A DNA stretch of 64,000 bases from Muricoccus harenae (GCF_009848505.1 NZ_WWDL01000015.1:46179-110178), one strand, 5' to 3'; counted from the stretch's first letter, positions 17,718 to 27,205 are shown. The notes: generated by a model from the sequence alone, not told the origin. A program made the numbers and translations.

Positions 17718-18841
17718 TCTGCGGCCACCTGCACACGCTGCGCGAGGCGCTCGGCCACCAACCGCCGCGTGATCGGCAGAAGGGAGCGGCCATATTCCAC
17801 CGCATCCTCCAGCGGGTCGAAGCCCCGTATGAGGAAGGTGGTCACGCCGAGGTCATAGTAGTCGAGGAAGGCCCGAGCCACCTGCTCGGGGGTGCCGACC
17901 AGTGCCGTGGTGTTGCCGCGAGCGCCCGTCTCACGCGCGATGGCGGTGTAGAGCCGCCCCTCCGGCCGGTCACCCAGCGCGGCCGCGGCGAGGAGGCGCT
18001 GAGAGCCCGCATTCTGCGGCGCGCCATTCGCAGGCCCGAGCGCCGCCTTGCCCCGCACGGCTCGGACACGGTCGAGAATGGCCTCGGCCCGTCCCCAGGC
18101 CGCATCCTCCGTATCCGCCAGGATCGGGCGGAAGGAGAGGGAAAAGCGAATCTGCTCCTGCCTTCCATGCTTCGCCGCCTCGGCGCGCACGCGGCTGATG
18201 ATCTCGCGCACCTGACCGTGGGTCTCGCCCCAGAGCGCATAGACATCGGCATGCTTGCCCGCCACGCGCAGCGCGGCCTCCGAGGCGCCGCCGAAATACA
18301 CAGGGATGCGCGGCGACTGCACGCTGCGCACTGCCGGCGAGGCACCCTTGATGCGGTAATAGGCGCCCTCATGGTCCATTGGCGCATCCCCGGTCCAGAC
18401 CGACTTCAGGATGGAGACATACTCGTCGGTGCGCGCATACCGCTCGTCTTTGGAGAGCCAGTCGCCGTCCCGCGCCTGGTCGGCATCGTCGCCGCCCGAG
18501 ATCACATGGATGGCGGCGCGGCCACCGGTCAGCTGGTCGAGCGTGTTGTAGGCACGCGCCGCGTTGGTCGGCGCGATGAAGCCCGGGCGATGCGCGACGA
18601 GGAATCCCACGTTCCGCGTATGCGCGCCGGCATGGGCTGCAAGCTGGAGCCCATCGGGCCCGTCCGAGTACCAGCCGATGAGGATGCGGTCGAAGCCGCC
18701 CTCATCATGCGCCTGGGCGGAGGCGACGAGATAGCCGGGGTCGATGGCCGGCCCGCGCGGCGGATGGATTTCCGACTGCTGGCGCGGCTGGACCATGCCG
18801 ATGAATTCGACACCGTCCCTGGGCAGGGTGTTGAGGCTCAT
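17714..18841 (-). CDS. LLM-class flavin-dependent monooxygenase (SsuD-like)
   Basis: A 375-residue luciferase-like (beta/alpha-barrel) monooxygenase. AGAGGAA precedes the ATG. Typical stretches are GFDRILIGWYSDGPDGLQLAAHAGAHT, the FMN region LDQLTGGRAAIHVISGGDDADQARDGD and YARTDEYVSILKSVW, and IPVYFGGASEAALRVAGKHADVYALWGE. Members cleave alkanesulfonates to aldehyde and sulfite using FMNH2 from a partner reductase; no reductase gene is seen here. Placement with ssuBC and an acyl-CoA-dehydrogenase-like flavoprotein strongly suggests use of organosulfur compounds. Whether it is true SsuD or a sulfone/xenobiotic-type relative is not settled by sequence. Confidence 0.87.
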   Translation of the reverse strand: MSLNTLPRDGVEFIGMVQPRQQSEIHPPRGPAIDPGYLVASAQAHDEGGFDRILIGWYSDGPDGLQLAAHAGAHTRNVGFLVAHRPGFIAPTNAARAYNTLDQLTGGRAAIHVISGGDDADQARDGDWLSKDERYARTDEYVSILKSVWTGDAPMDHEGAYYRIKGASPAVRSVQSPRIPVYFGGASEAALRVAGKHADVYALWGETHGQVREIISRVRAEAAKHGRQEQIRFSLSFRPILADTEDAAWGRAEAILDRVRAVRGKAALGPANGAPQNAGSQRLLAAAALGDRPEGRLYTAIARETGARGNTTALVGTPEQVARAFLDYYDLGVTTFLIRGFDPLEDAVEYGRSLLPITRRLVAERLAQRVQVAAE

Positions 18842-18856
18842 GGCGTTCCTCTTTCG

Positions 18857-19996
18857 TCAGGCGGGGATGAGCGCGGCACGACCGGCCGCGAGAAGCGCTG
18901 CGTCGGGCTGCGGCGTGTGAATGCGGGCGCAGAACACGTCGCGCATATGCCGCTCAAGCGGGTTGGATCGGGCGAGAGCATGGTTGCCGCACAGGGCAAC
19001 GGCCTCCTGCACGGCGGCGATGGCATTGTCGGCGGCGATCGTCTTCACCAGGCCAAGCTGCGTGGCCGTGGTGCCTTCTTCGCGGGCAGCGCCGGCGACC
19101 AGACGCTCATTGGTCAGGATCAGCGCCTCGATCCGCCCGACGGCCTCTTGCATGCGCGGCAGGGTGGCGAGGGGCTTGCCAAGATTGGCAGGCACACGAG
19201 CCCGCAGGAAGCCGATCAGCCAGTCCCGCGCCGCCCGCGCCACCCCGGTGTAGAGGGCCGCGATCAACAGGGTGTTCCAGGCGACGGCATCCAGGTCCCG
19301 GTCGGTCCAGGCATCTGGCGCGCGAAGTTCCAGCGCATGGTCCTCTGGCAAGGCAACGCCGTTGAACAGCACGTCGTGGCTGCCTGAGGCGCGGAGCCCG
19401 GCCTGGTCCCAGGTCTCCACGATCTGCACGCCTGGCGCCTTCATCGGAAGCAGGAAAAGGCCGGTGCGCGGCACCGCCTCATCCGTTCGCGCCCAGACCA
19501 GCCCCCAGCTGAGCGCCGGCGATCCCGTCGAGTAGATCTTCCGCCCACTAAGCGACCAGCCGCCCGGCACGCGGCGCGCAATGCTGGCGGGCAGCCCGCC
19601 CCGCGCCGGCGTGCCCAACTCCGGCTCCACCCGCAGCGCGTTGATGACCTCGCCATCCTGCACCGCGCCGCGGCCGAGCCTCGCCCGGATGGCCGGCGAC
19701 ACCGCGGGGTTCCGCGCGATCCCCCGCTGCTGGATAAACTGCATGGCCAGGATCAGCGCGGTGGCCGGGCAGCCTTCGGCGATCGCCCCGACCACCTGGA
19801 CCGCCCGCTCCAGACCAATCCCCGCGCCGCCGAGCTCCGGCGGAACGGTCAGCCCCAACAAGCCCGCATCCCGCAATGCGGTGATGTTCTCATGCGGGAA
19901 GCTGCCCTCGCGGTCATGCACCGCGGCGCTCTCGGCGAAGCGCCGCGCGAGGTCGCGGAACAGATCCGTGCGGCTCGCAAGGATGGTGCCGTCCAT
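18857..19996 (-). CDS. Acyl-CoA dehydrogenase-like flavoprotein (DszC/SfnC type)
   Basis: A 379-residue member of the acyl-CoA dehydrogenase superfamily. The start MDGTILASRTDL overlaps the stop of the upstream small gene by one base (TAATG). The sequence shows the N-terminal helical domain (FRDLARRFAESAAVHDREGSFPHENI), the LTVPPELGGAGIGLERAVQVVGAIAEG segment and late helices with CGNHALARSNPLERHMRDV. No clear catalytic Glu of true acyl-CoA dehydrogenases is seen; the tail resembles FMN-dependent monooxygenases such as DszC and SfnC. In this operon a flavin-dependent oxygenation of a sulfur compound is the best guess. Confidence 0.82.
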   Translation of the reverse strand: MDGTILASRTDLFRDLARRFAESAAVHDREGSFPHENITALRDAGLLGLTVPPELGGAGIGLERAVQVVGAIAEGCPATALILAMQFIQQRGIARNPAVSPAIRARLGRGAVQDGEVINALRVEPELGTPARGGLPASIARRVPGGWSLSGRKIYSTGSPALSWGLVWARTDEAVPRTGLFLLPMKAPGVQIVETWDQAGLRASGSHDVLFNGVALPEDHALELRAPDAWTDRDLDAVAWNTLLIAALYTGVARAARDWLIGFLRARVPANLGKPLATLPRMQEAVGRIEALILTNERLVAGAAREEGTTATQLGLVKTIAADNAIAAVQEAVALCGNHALARSNPLERHMRDVFCARIHTPQPDAALLAAGRAALIPA

Positions 19997-20256
19997 TACG
20001 CGCGCCCCAGCCGTGCGAAGTTGCGGTCCCACGGGGGCGCCACATTCACGCGCCGCGGAATGACGCCGATCCGCGCGAATTCGTCCGCCACGGCTTGGTG
20101 GGACGCGACGGCCGCATCATCCACCGGCGCCAGGCGGCGTGGCTGCGAGACATTGTCCAGCACCGCGCGCAAGGTAACGGGCGCCTGGGCCCACGCCAGG
20201 GAAGGCATGGCAAGCGCGCCGAGGATGGCCGCGCGGCGTGCGGCGCGGAACATCAC
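19996..20256 (-). CDS. Internally deleted SsuA-like binding protein (86 residues)
   Basis: The frame is intact but the protein is far too short for a transporter component. Residues 1-24 are a complete signal peptide (RRAAILGALAMPSLAWAQA). The rest, from about VLDNVSQPRR to the end, matches only the extreme C-terminus of sulfonate-binding SsuA proteins (VASHQAVADEFARIGVIPRR in place of the usual hQ.iAd.F...gliP). The two ends are fused in frame and the 200-odd residues that bind ligand are absent. It sits exactly where ssuA would be, between ssuB and the flavoprotein gene, overlapping both slightly. It is most simply a decayed gene kept open for coupling; an assembly error is the alternative. 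Confidence 0.6.
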   Translation of the reverse strand: MMFRAARRAAILGALAMPSLAWAQAPVTLRAVLDNVSQPRRLAPVDDAAVASHQAVADEFARIGVIPRRVNVAPPWDRNFARLGRA

Positions 20257-20984
20257 GCGGCTTCCCGGATGACCTCGGCCTCGACGCCGAGTTCGGAGAG
20301 CAGACGGCGGCGCAGCGCCGCGAAGCGCGCATCGCCATGGCCACGGGGGCGCGGAATATCGACCTTGATATCCGCCGCGATCCGGCCCGCGTCGAGCACC
20401 AGAACGCGGTCCGCCAGCAGCACCGCCTCGTCCACGTCATGCGTGACGATCAGCGTCGTCGGCCCATGGGCGCGCCACAGGTCCAGCACCAGCGCATGCA
20501 TGCGGATGCGGGTCAGCGCGTCCAGCGCCGCGAAGGGCTCGTCTAGCAACAGGAGGCGCGGCTCGCGCACCAGCGCGCGGGCCAGTGCCACACGCTGCGC
20601 CTCGCCACCCGAAAGCGTCGCGGGCCAAGCCTCGTGGTGCTTCGCCAGCCCCACCTCGCCGAGCGCCCGTTCGGCCCGCCCCTTCACGCCCGATCCGGGC
20701 AGGCCCAGCGCGACGTTGTTCCACACGCGCTTCCAGGGCAGCAGGCGCGGCTCCTGGAACACCACGGCGACGGCATCCGGCAGGCGAAGTTCCGCATCGG
20801 CCGGCGCGGCGTCCAACCCCGCCAGCGTGCGCAGCAGGGTAGTCTTGCCCGAGCCGGAGCGGCCCAGAAGAGCGACGAAGGAGCCCGGCTCCAGCTCCAG
20901 GTCGAGCCCGTGCAGCACGGTGTTGCTGCCGAAGCGGCGGGTCAGCCCGCGCACCGAGACGGTGCGGTCATTGGTCTGCGTCAT
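20253..20984 (-). CDS. ssuB: Sulfonate/nitrate-type ABC transporter ATP-binding protein SsuB
   Basis: A 243-residue ATPase. The start at 20984 gives MTQTNDRTVSVRGLTRRFG, the normal beginning; the frame stays open much further upstream but that part overlaps the permease. Walker A is LGRSGSGKTT (about residues 40-49), the Q-loop VVFQEPRLLPW, the ABC signature LSGGEAQRVALARAL, Walker B LLLLDEPFAALD and the switch His in IVTHDVDEAV. It follows the SsuC gene by five bases, and its stop overlaps the start of the remnant binding-protein gene. It powers uptake of sulfonates or a similar small anion. Confidence 0.9.
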   Translation of the reverse strand: MTQTNDRTVSVRGLTRRFGSNTVLHGLDLELEPGSFVALLGRSGSGKTTLLRTLAGLDAAPADAELRLPDAVAVVFQEPRLLPWKRVWNNVALGLPGSGVKGRAERALGEVGLAKHHEAWPATLSGGEAQRVALARALVREPRLLLLDEPFAALDALTRIRMHALVLDLWRAHGPTTLIVTHDVDEAVLLADRVLVLDAGRIAADIKVDIPRPRGHGDARFAALRRRLLSELGVEAEVIREAA

Positions 20985-20989
20985 GGCAC

Positions 20990-21832
20990 TCAGCCCTTGA
21001 TCAGATTGGGGCGCCAGGCCAAAGCCCGCCGCTCGAAGGCCCGCACCAGCGCATCGGCACCGAGGCCGAGCAGCGCGTAGACGAGAAGGCCGACCACGAT
21101 CACGTCGGTGCGCAGGAAGTCGCGCGCATCGTTGATCAGGAAGCCGATGCCGGCGGTGGCGTTGATTTGCTCCGCGATCACCAGGCTCAGCCAGGCGCTG
21201 CCGAAGGCGTAGCGCAGCCCCACCAGGCCGGAAGGCAGCGCGCCGGGCAGGATGACGTGGCGGACCAGCCCCCGGCGGTCGAGCCCGAAGACCCGGCCCG
21301 CCTCCGCCAGCTTGGGATCGACGCCACGGATGCCGGAGAAGAGGGTCAGATAGACGGGGAAGGCGCTGCCCAGCGAGACGAGCGCGATCTTCGGCGTCTC
21401 GCCGATGCCGAACCACAGGATGAACAGGGGAACCAGCGCGAGGAAGGGCAGCGTGCGCAGCATCTGCATCGGCGCATCGACGATGTCCTCGCCGCGCCTG
21501 GACAGCCCCGCGACCAGCGCCAGCGCCACACCCGTTGAGACGCCGATCGCCAACCCCGAAGCCACGCGGGCCAGCGAGACGAGGAGGTGATGCGGCAGCT
21601 CACCCGAGAGCAGCAGCTCCCAGGTGGTGGCGATAATGGTGGTGGGCGCCGCCAGCGTCCGCGGCGCGATCAGCCCTGCCATGGAAGCCGCCTGCCAAAG
21701 CAGCACGATCACCAGCGGCGAGAGGAAGCGGCGGTAGCGTGAAAGATCGGGCCGCGGGAAGGAGAAGGGGACGCGGAGCGGCGCGGAAGGCGCGACGGCT
21801 CCACGCCCGCCGATGGCGTGCGTGTCGGACAT
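20990..21832 (-). CDS. ssuC: Sulfonate/nitrate-type ABC transporter permease SsuC
   Basis: A 280-residue inner-membrane permease of the BPD_transp_1 type with about six helices (for example LSPLVIVLLWQAASMAGLI, ASGLAIGVSTGVALALVAGL, LVPLFILWFGIGETPKIALV). The EAA-like loop that contacts SsuB reads VDPKLAEAGRVFGLDRRGLVRHVILPGALPS. It is the first gene of the leftward sulfur operon, so the promoter should lie in 21833-22085. This family imports aliphatic sulfonates, taurine or nitrate; the monooxygenases downstream favour an organosulfur substrate. Confidence 0.9.
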   Translation of the reverse strand: MSDTHAIGGRGAVAPSAPLRVPFSFPRPDLSRYRRFLSPLVIVLLWQAASMAGLIAPRTLAAPTTIIATTWELLLSGELPHHLLVSLARVASGLAIGVSTGVALALVAGLSRRGEDIVDAPMQMLRTLPFLALVPLFILWFGIGETPKIALVSLGSAFPVYLTLFSGIRGVDPKLAEAGRVFGLDRRGLVRHVILPGALPSGLVGLRYAFGSAWLSLVIAEQINATAGIGFLINDARDFLRTDVIVVGLLVYALLGLGADALVRAFERRALAWRPNLIKG

Positions 21833-22085
21833 GGGAACTCCGGCGAGGCAGGGCGCCGCGTGGCGCGGCGGGGAGGGTCGGCGCGGCGGCTTAACCGCGA
21901 CAACAGCCCCGGCGATGGCCGAACGGGGCGGCGCGAGAGGGCGTGTCGTTCATGCCTGTAAGGCTAAGAAGCCGGACCCCCACCGGAAAGAGCGCTGTTT
22001 CCCAAAGATCAGGCCCGACGTGGTAGCCCCATGCTGCGGCGGGGCCGCCAGGAGGAATGCCATTCCCCTCCCCGGCCCGGCAGCC

Positions 22086-22491
22086 CTATTCGGCATCCGC
22101 CGGCCTCTCCGGCGCCGCGGCGAGGAAGGCCGGATGACCGGCGCAGGCGGGCAAACACCTTCGGATTTTGCACCGGGCGGATGTCGCGGGCGATGGCCTG
22201 GGCGAAGGCGCGGATACGCGCCCGCTGGAGTGCGGTGCCGGGCAGCAGCGGCGGTTCCGGATGCGTCTTGTCCAGCCATTCGCAAATGGCCATGGATTGG
22301 GTGAGCACCACCCTGCCATCCGTCTCCAGCGCCGGCGCCAGCCCCTGTGGGCTCAGGCGCAGCCAGTCCGGCGCCCGCTGCCCGACGCGGCGCAGGTGGT
22401 GCAATCGGTGCTCCACCGGCAGGCCCTTGAGGTGGAGCGCGATGTGTACCCGCCAGGCCGCCGACGACCGGAAGTACCCGTGCAGGCGCAT
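22086..22491 (-). pseudogene. maiA: Maleylacetoacetate isomerase remnant with internal deletion and frameshift
   Basis: The first about 110 codons from the ATG at 22491 are a typical zeta-class GST/MaiA N-terminus: LHGYFRSSAAWRVHIALHLKGL, LSPQGLAPALETDG, TQSMAICEWLD, and ARDIRPVQNPKVFARL. There the normal frame stops matching. In the next frame the DNA then encodes HPAFLAAAPERPADAE followed by a stop, which is the family's C-terminal end (normally ..lPaF..AaPe.QPDAe). About 85-95 codons between these blocks are missing. If translated straight through, the first frame would run on to about 22009 with unrelated residues. The neighbouring hmgA and fahA encode the steps on either side of maleylacetoacetate isomerisation. 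Confidence 0.75.
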
Positions 22492-22517
22492 TGCGCCCGT
22501 CCTGCCATACCCCCGGT

Positions 22518-23501
22518 TCAGTCCAGGGTGATGTTGAGGTCGCGGATCAGCGGTAGCCAGGTGCTCCGCTCGCGCTCCAACAACGTCTCGAACTCGGCGG
22601 GCCCGCCGGTGAGCGGCTCCAGGCCGATCTGCTGCATGCGCGCCCGAACCGCGGTGTCGCGGATGGAGGCGTCCAGTTCCTTCGTCAGATGCGACACCAC
22701 CGGATCAGGCGTCGCCTTTGGCACCACCATGCCCTGCCAAGCATAGGCCTCGAAGCCCCGAAGGCCCATCGAGTCCCGTACCGTGGGTACGGCGGGCAGG
22801 TCCTCCAGCGGGCGGGCCGACAGGACCGCGAGCGCCTTCACCCGTCCGCTCCGCAGGTGCTCGGCGCCTGAAGGATAGTCGAGCACCATCATCGGGATGG
22901 TGCCGGCCAGCAGGTCGTTCAGCGCCGGCGCCGCGCCACGATAGGGCACGTGGTTGAAGCGCGCCCCGGCCTCGCGCGCCATTCGCTCCATCGCAAGGTG
23001 GTGCGGCGAGCCGATGCCGGGCGTCGCGCAGTCGATCGTGCCGGGCGCGGCCTTCGCCTTCGCGATCAGCGCCTGCGCGCTCTCCGCCGGCGCCTTCTCC
23101 CCGACTGCGAGGAACAGCGGAAAGCGCGCCATCAGCCCCACGGGCCGAAAGTCCTTCGCCGGGTCATAGGGAAGGCGGCGGAACAGGGCGGTGTTGAAGA
23201 CCAACGTACCATTATCGGCGGTGAAGACGGTGTAGCCATCAGGCGCCGATTTGGCCGCCGCCTCGGCGCCGATATTCGTCGCGGCGCCCGGCCGGTTCTC
23301 GACCACCACCGGTTGGCCGATCCGCTGCGACAGGTTGGCGCCGATCAGGCGTGCCAGGGTATCCGTGCCACCACCCGCCGCATAGGCGACGATCCAGCGC
23401 AGCGTGCGCTCCGGATAGGCGGCAAGGGCCGGCATGGCTGGGAGTGTCCCCGCCAAACCAGCACCCAGCAGGGCACGACGACCCAGGATGATGTCCCTCA
23501 T
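22518..23501 (-). CDS. Tripartite tricarboxylate transporter (Bug/TctC) substrate-binding protein
   Basis: A 327-residue exported binding protein. GGAAGGAAG lies about five bases before the ATG at 23501, giving a signal peptide (MRDIILGRRALLGAGLAGTLPAMPALA). Family motifs are clear: YPERTLRWIVAYAAGGGTDTLARL, IGQPVVVENRPGAATNIG, KSAPDGYTVF, FNHVPYRGAAPALNDLLAG and LPAVPTVRDS. No TctA or TctB membrane partner is present, which is common for this expanded family in Acetobacteraceae and Burkholderiales. It follows fahA on the same strand, so it may bind an aromatic acid or a dicarboxylate linked to homogentisate breakdown; the ligand is not deducible. Confidence 0.87.
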   Translation of the reverse strand: MRDIILGRRALLGAGLAGTLPAMPALAAYPERTLRWIVAYAAGGGTDTLARLIGANLSQRIGQPVVVENRPGAATNIGAEAAAKSAPDGYTVFTADNGTLVFNTALFRRLPYDPAKDFRPVGLMARFPLFLAVGEKAPAESAQALIAKAKAAPGTIDCATPGIGSPHHLAMERMAREAGARFNHVPYRGAAPALNDLLAGTIPMMVLDYPSGAEHLRSGRVKALAVLSARPLEDLPAVPTVRDSMGLRGFEAYAWQGMVVPKATPDPVVSHLTKELDASIRDTAVRARMQQIGLEPLTGGPAEFETLLERERSTWLPLIRDLNITLD

Positions 23502-23551
23502 GGTTCTTCCTTCCCGACGCCGGCTCTTTCGGCTGGCCTTTCTCCGACGCT

Positions 23552-24838
23552 TCAGTTGGCCGGCAGAATGACTGCCCGGCAATCCCCGAATCCGATGCCC
23601 GCGAAGCCGTCACGCGCCGCGCGCGCGCGAAGAATGATCTCGTCCCCATCTTCCAGGAAGCGCCGCGTCTCGCCCGAGGGAAGTTGGACCGGCTCCTTCC
23701 CGCCTCTGGTGGCTTCCAGCAGGCTGCCGAAGCCGCCGGTACCGGGTGCGGAAATCGTGCCCGAGCCGAGCAGGTCGCCTGGGTTCAGGTCGCATCCGTT
23801 GGAGCTGTGATGCGCCACCATCTGAGCGACCGTCCAGTACATGTGCCGCGCGTTGGACAGGGCGAGCCGGTGTGGCGGCATGCCCTTCTCCCGCATCGCG
23901 GATGTCAGGATGAGCACCTCCAGCGCGAGATCAAAGGCGCCGCGCGCTTGGTCGGCCGCATCCAGCAGATAGGGGAGTGGCGCCGGGTCACCCTCGGGGC
24001 GTGCGGGCTGCGCGATGCGGTACGGCTCCAGCGCCTCCGGCGTCACCACCCAGGGCGAAACGGTGGAACCGAAGTTCTTCGCCAGAAACGGGCCGAGCGG
24101 CTGGTACTCCCAGGCCTGTATGTCGCGCGCGGACCAGTCGTTGAGCAGCCCATATCCCGCAATATGCGCCTCCGCCCTGTCGATGGGGATGGGATCGCCG
24201 AGCGCATTGCCCGGCCCGATCCAGACGCCCATCTCCAGCTCGAAATCCAGCCGCTCGCAGGGCCCGAAATGCGGGGGGTTGGAATCCGGCGCCTTGAGCT
24301 GGCCCTTGGGCCGCCGGACCGGCGTGCCCGAGACGCGCACGGAGGAGGCGCGGCCGTGATACCCGATCGGCACATGCTTGTAGTTCGGCAGCAGCGGATT
24401 GTCCGGCCGGAATACCTTGCCGACATTGGTTGCGTCATGGATGCCGACATAGAAGTCCGTGTAGTCGCCGATCCGGGCGGGCAGCAACAGCGTGCAGGCC
24501 TCCATCGGATGCAGATGCTGCTCGAGTGCCACCCTGCGTCCGCTGCCCTCCGCAAGCAGGCTCGAAAGGCGGTGGCGCAGCAGCTTCCGAGGCCCCTCGC
24601 CCAGGGCGAAAAGCGCGTTCAGCGAGGCATTTGCTGACGCCTCCCGCACATCCTCGGCCACTGGCGCCATGGTGAGATCGAGGATCCGGTCCCCGATCGC
24701 CACGCCGACTCGTGCTGGCCCCATATCCAGCGGGATGAAGACGCCGAGCGGCAGGTTCTGGATCGGGAAGTCCGGATGCCCGTTGGCGGACTCCACCCAG
24801 CTGCGCAGCGCCGGGTCGTGGGTCGCGTCGGTCATCAT
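23552..24838 (-). CDS. fahA: Fumarylacetoacetase
   Basis: A 428-residue enzyme of the last step of tyrosine/homogentisate breakdown, splitting fumarylacetoacetate to fumarate and acetoacetate. The N-terminal SH3-like domain (PIQNLPLGVFIP) leads into the mixed-beta catalytic domain with the metal and active-site residues in YTDFYVGIHDATNVG, ERLDFELEMGVWIG and GYGLLNDWSARDIQAWEYQPLGPFLAKNF. NGCDLNPGDLLGSGTISAPG closes the site. Its ATG abuts the hmgA stop codon, so the two are coupled. Two adjacent ATG codons (24838, 24835) are possible starts. Confidence 0.95.
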   Translation of the reverse strand: MMTDATHDPALRSWVESANGHPDFPIQNLPLGVFIPLDMGPARVGVAIGDRILDLTMAPVAEDVREASANASLNALFALGEGPRKLLRHRLSSLLAEGSGRRVALEQHLHPMEACTLLLPARIGDYTDFYVGIHDATNVGKVFRPDNPLLPNYKHVPIGYHGRASSVRVSGTPVRRPKGQLKAPDSNPPHFGPCERLDFELEMGVWIGPGNALGDPIPIDRAEAHIAGYGLLNDWSARDIQAWEYQPLGPFLAKNFGSTVSPWVVTPEALEPYRIAQPARPEGDPAPLPYLLDAADQARGAFDLALEVLILTSAMREKGMPPHRLALSNARHMYWTVAQMVAHHSSNGCDLNPGDLLGSGTISAPGTGGFGSLLEATRGGKEPVQLPSGETRRFLEDGDEIILRARAARDGFAGIGFGDCRAVILPAN

Positions 24839-26176
24839 CTACCGCTGGTTCGGGTTGAAATGCTTGCGCAGGGCGCGACCATAGGTGGCGTAGTCCTTCT
24901 GGAACTGCGGCGCCTCGGCGGCATAGCGTGTCACGCGCTGGGGCAGGCGCGTCTCGAACATGAAGGCCAGCGTTCCCTCCAGCTTGTGCGGCTTCAGCTC
25001 CGCATTGCTGGCCCCTTCGAAGGCCGCCATGTCCGGGCCATGCGGCAGCATGCAGTTGTGCAGCGAGAAGCCGCCCGGCACGAAGCCGCCGCCCGGTTTG
25101 GCATCATACACGCCCTCGATCAGCCCCATGAACTCGCTCATCACGTTCATATGGTACCAGGGCGGGCGGAAGGTGTTCTCGGCCACCAGCCAGCGATCGG
25201 GAAAGATCACGAAATCGATATTGGCCGTGCCCGGTGTCTCGCTTGGCGAAGTCAGCACAGTGAAGATCGACGGATCCGCATGGTCGAACAGAATGGGCCC
25301 GACCGGCGAGAAGCGCCTCAAATCGTACTTATACGGTGCGTAGTTGCCGTGCCAGGCCACCACATCGAGCGGAGAATGCGCGATCTCCGTTCGCCACAAC
25401 TGCCCGCCCCACTTCACCATGAGCAAGGAGGGCGCGTCACGATCCTCATAGGCCGCCACCGGCGTGAGGAAGTCGCGCTGGTTGGCCAGGCAATTCGCCC
25501 CGATCGGCCCGCGTTCAGGCAGGGTGAAGGCGCCGCCGTAATTCTCGCATAGATAGCCGCGTGCAGGCCCACCTTGCAGCTCCACCCGGATCTTCACGCC
25601 GCGCGGGATCACCGCGATCTCACCCGGCGCCACGTCGATCACGCCGAACTCGGTCGCGAAGCGAAGGGCGCCATGCTGGGGCACCACCATCATCTCGCCA
25701 TCGGCATTGTAGAAATACTCATCCTTCATGGAGCGCGTGGCGAGATAGACATGCGCGCCCATGCCGGACTGGCTGCCGGCATCGCCCGCGGTGGTGATGG
25801 TGCGGATACCCTCCAGGAAAGAGAGCTTCTCCTCCGGTAGCGGGATCGGGTCCCAGCGCAGAGGGGCCAGCGGGAGATCCACCTCCGCGCAGGGCGCAGT
25901 GCGCCAAAGCCCAGCGCCGACCTTCTCGAACTCTCCCCAATGCGCCACGGTCGGGCGGATGCGGTAGAGCCAGGACCGTTCATTCGTCGCACGCGGCGCG
26001 GTGAAGGGTGAGCCGGAAAGCTGCTCCGCATAAAGCCCATAGGCGCAGCGCTGCGGCGAGTTCCGGCCGATCGGCAGTGCTCCCGGCAGGGCCTCGGTCT
26101 CGAAGCCGTTGCCGAAACCAGGCATGTAGCCCGTGTCATTGGCCGTCAGCGATTGCGGGCGAAACGGGGCATTCAT
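24839..26176 (-). CDS. hmgA: Homogentisate 1,2-dioxygenase
   Basis: A 445-residue Fe(II) dioxygenase that opens the ring of homogentisate to maleylacetoacetate. The N-terminus [21 protein letters not shown] and [19 protein letters not shown] are diagnostic. The iron ligands are visible: [14 protein letters not shown] (His and Glu) and [12 protein letters not shown] (His). GGAGGAA precedes the ATG. It sits between the MBL-fold gene and fahA in a leftward operon. The isomerase that should follow, maiA, is broken a little further downstream. Confidence 0.96.
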   Translation of the reverse strand: MNAPFRPQSLTANDTGYMPGFGNGFETEALPGALPIGRNSPQRCAYGLYAEQLSGSPFTAPRATNERSWLYRIRPTVAHWGEFEKVGAGLWRTAPCAEVDLPLAPLRWDPIPLPEEKLSFLEGIRTITTAGDAGSQSGMGAHVYLATRSMKDEYFYNADGEMMVVPQHGALRFATEFGVIDVAPGEIAVIPRGVKIRVELQGGPARGYLCENYGGAFTLPERGPIGANCLANQRDFLTPVAAYEDRDAPSLLMVKWGGQLWRTEIAHSPLDVVAWHGNYAPYKYDLRRFSPVGPILFDHADPSIFTVLTSPSETPGTANIDFVIFPDRWLVAENTFRPPWYHMNVMSEFMGLIEGVYDAKPGGGFVPGGFSLHNCMLPHGPDMAAFEGASNAELKPHKLEGTLAFMFETRLPQRVTRYAAEAPQFQKDYATYGRALRKHFNPNQR

Positions 26177-26204
26177 CGGAGGAACCTCCTCTGCCAGCGT
26201 GATC

Positions 26205-27185
26205 TCAGCTGCCGATCTCGGCGGATTTCATCTCTGTACCGCGCTCCAGCGCCTTCCACATTTCGACATCGCGCTCGGCGGTCCAGGTGCGGGGATGATC
26301 CAGTCCCTTTGCCTCGTCATAGGCGCGCGACACGTCGAAGGGCATGCAATGCTCGAAGATCACCCAATGCCCGTATTTCGGCCGCATCGCCGACATCGCC
26401 GCATCATAGACCTGCTTGAGCGAATGGCCCGCGGCGACGCCATTCTTCGCAATGCTGAATAAATCCGAGGTGAAGTCCGCCGTGCCCTTCAACCCCTCCT
26501 CGATCTGGTCCGACGTCACCAGCGACGCGCCGCGCCCCGGGACCACCGCAACCGGCTTCAGCGCCCGAATCGCGTCAAGCGTGCCCGCCCAATCCGCGAA
26601 ATGCGCGTCGCCGCAATAGGGGGTGGCGCCGTACTCCACGCAATCGCCCGAGAAGAGCACGCGCTCCTTCGGCAGCCAAACCACCGTATCCCCCGCCGTG
26701 TGGGAACGGCCGATATGAATGATCTGAACCTCGCGCTTGCCCATCCACAAGGTCATCTTCTTCTGGAAGGTGACATTCGGCCAGGTGAGGCCTGGGATGC
26801 TTTCCTTGCCGCGGAACAGGCGCGGGAAGCGGCCGATCTCGCTGTCCATGTCCTGCTGCCCGCGCTCGACGATCAGGTCCCGCGTGACATCCGAGGCGAT
26901 GATCTGCGCGCCCTCGTAGCCGGAGGCGCCCAGCACCCGCACCGCGTGGTAATGCGACAGCACGATGTGCTTCACCGGCTTGTCGGTCACGGTGCGGATG
27001 CGCGCGATCACGTCCTGCGCCATGCGCGGCGTCGCCTGGGCATCCACCACCAGCACGCTGTCATCGCCGATGACCACGCCCGAATTCGGATCGCCCTCCG
27101 CGGTGTAGCCGTAAAGGCCCGGCCCGAGCTCGTCGAAGGAGATGGTCTTCTCGGCGAGGTCATTGATACTGGCGAAGCCAGACAT
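26205..27185 (-). CDS. MBL-fold metallohydrolase with altered metal motif
   Basis: A 326-residue metallo-beta-lactamase-fold protein; AAGGAAGGAA precedes the ATG at 27185. The first metal motif, normally HxHxDH, reads [12 protein letters not shown], so the Asp and third His are missing. Other ligands remain: [23 protein letters not shown] and a late His in FEHCMPF. This could be a one-metal enzyme or a catalytically altered subfamily. It stands between the DUF2783/hydroxylase pair and hmgA in the homogentisate operon, so a role with an aromatic-pathway thioester or lactone is conceivable but unproven. Confidence 0.82.
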   Translation of the reverse strand: MSGFASINDLAEKTISFDELGPGLYGYTAEGDPNSGVVIGDDSVLVVDAQATPRMAQDVIARIRTVTDKPVKHIVLSHYHAVRVLGASGYEGAQIIASDVTRDLIVERGQQDMDSEIGRFPRLFRGKESIPGLTWPNVTFQKKMTLWMGKREVQIIHIGRSHTAGDTVVWLPKERVLFSGDCVEYGATPYCGDAHFADWAGTLDAIRALKPVAVVPGRGASLVTSDQIEEGLKGTADFTSDLFSIAKNGVAAGHSLKQVYDAAMSAMRPKYGHWVIFEHCMPFDVSRAYDEAKGLDHPRTWTAERDVEMWKALERGTEMKSAEIGS

Positions 27186-27205
27186 TCTCGTTCCTTCCTT
27201 CGGTT

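Noticed and set aside
20985..21416. Upstream extension of the ssuB frame over the permease gene
   Set aside because: The added residues are Arg/Gly-rich with no ATPase features, and the ATG at 20984 gives the normal SsuB start.
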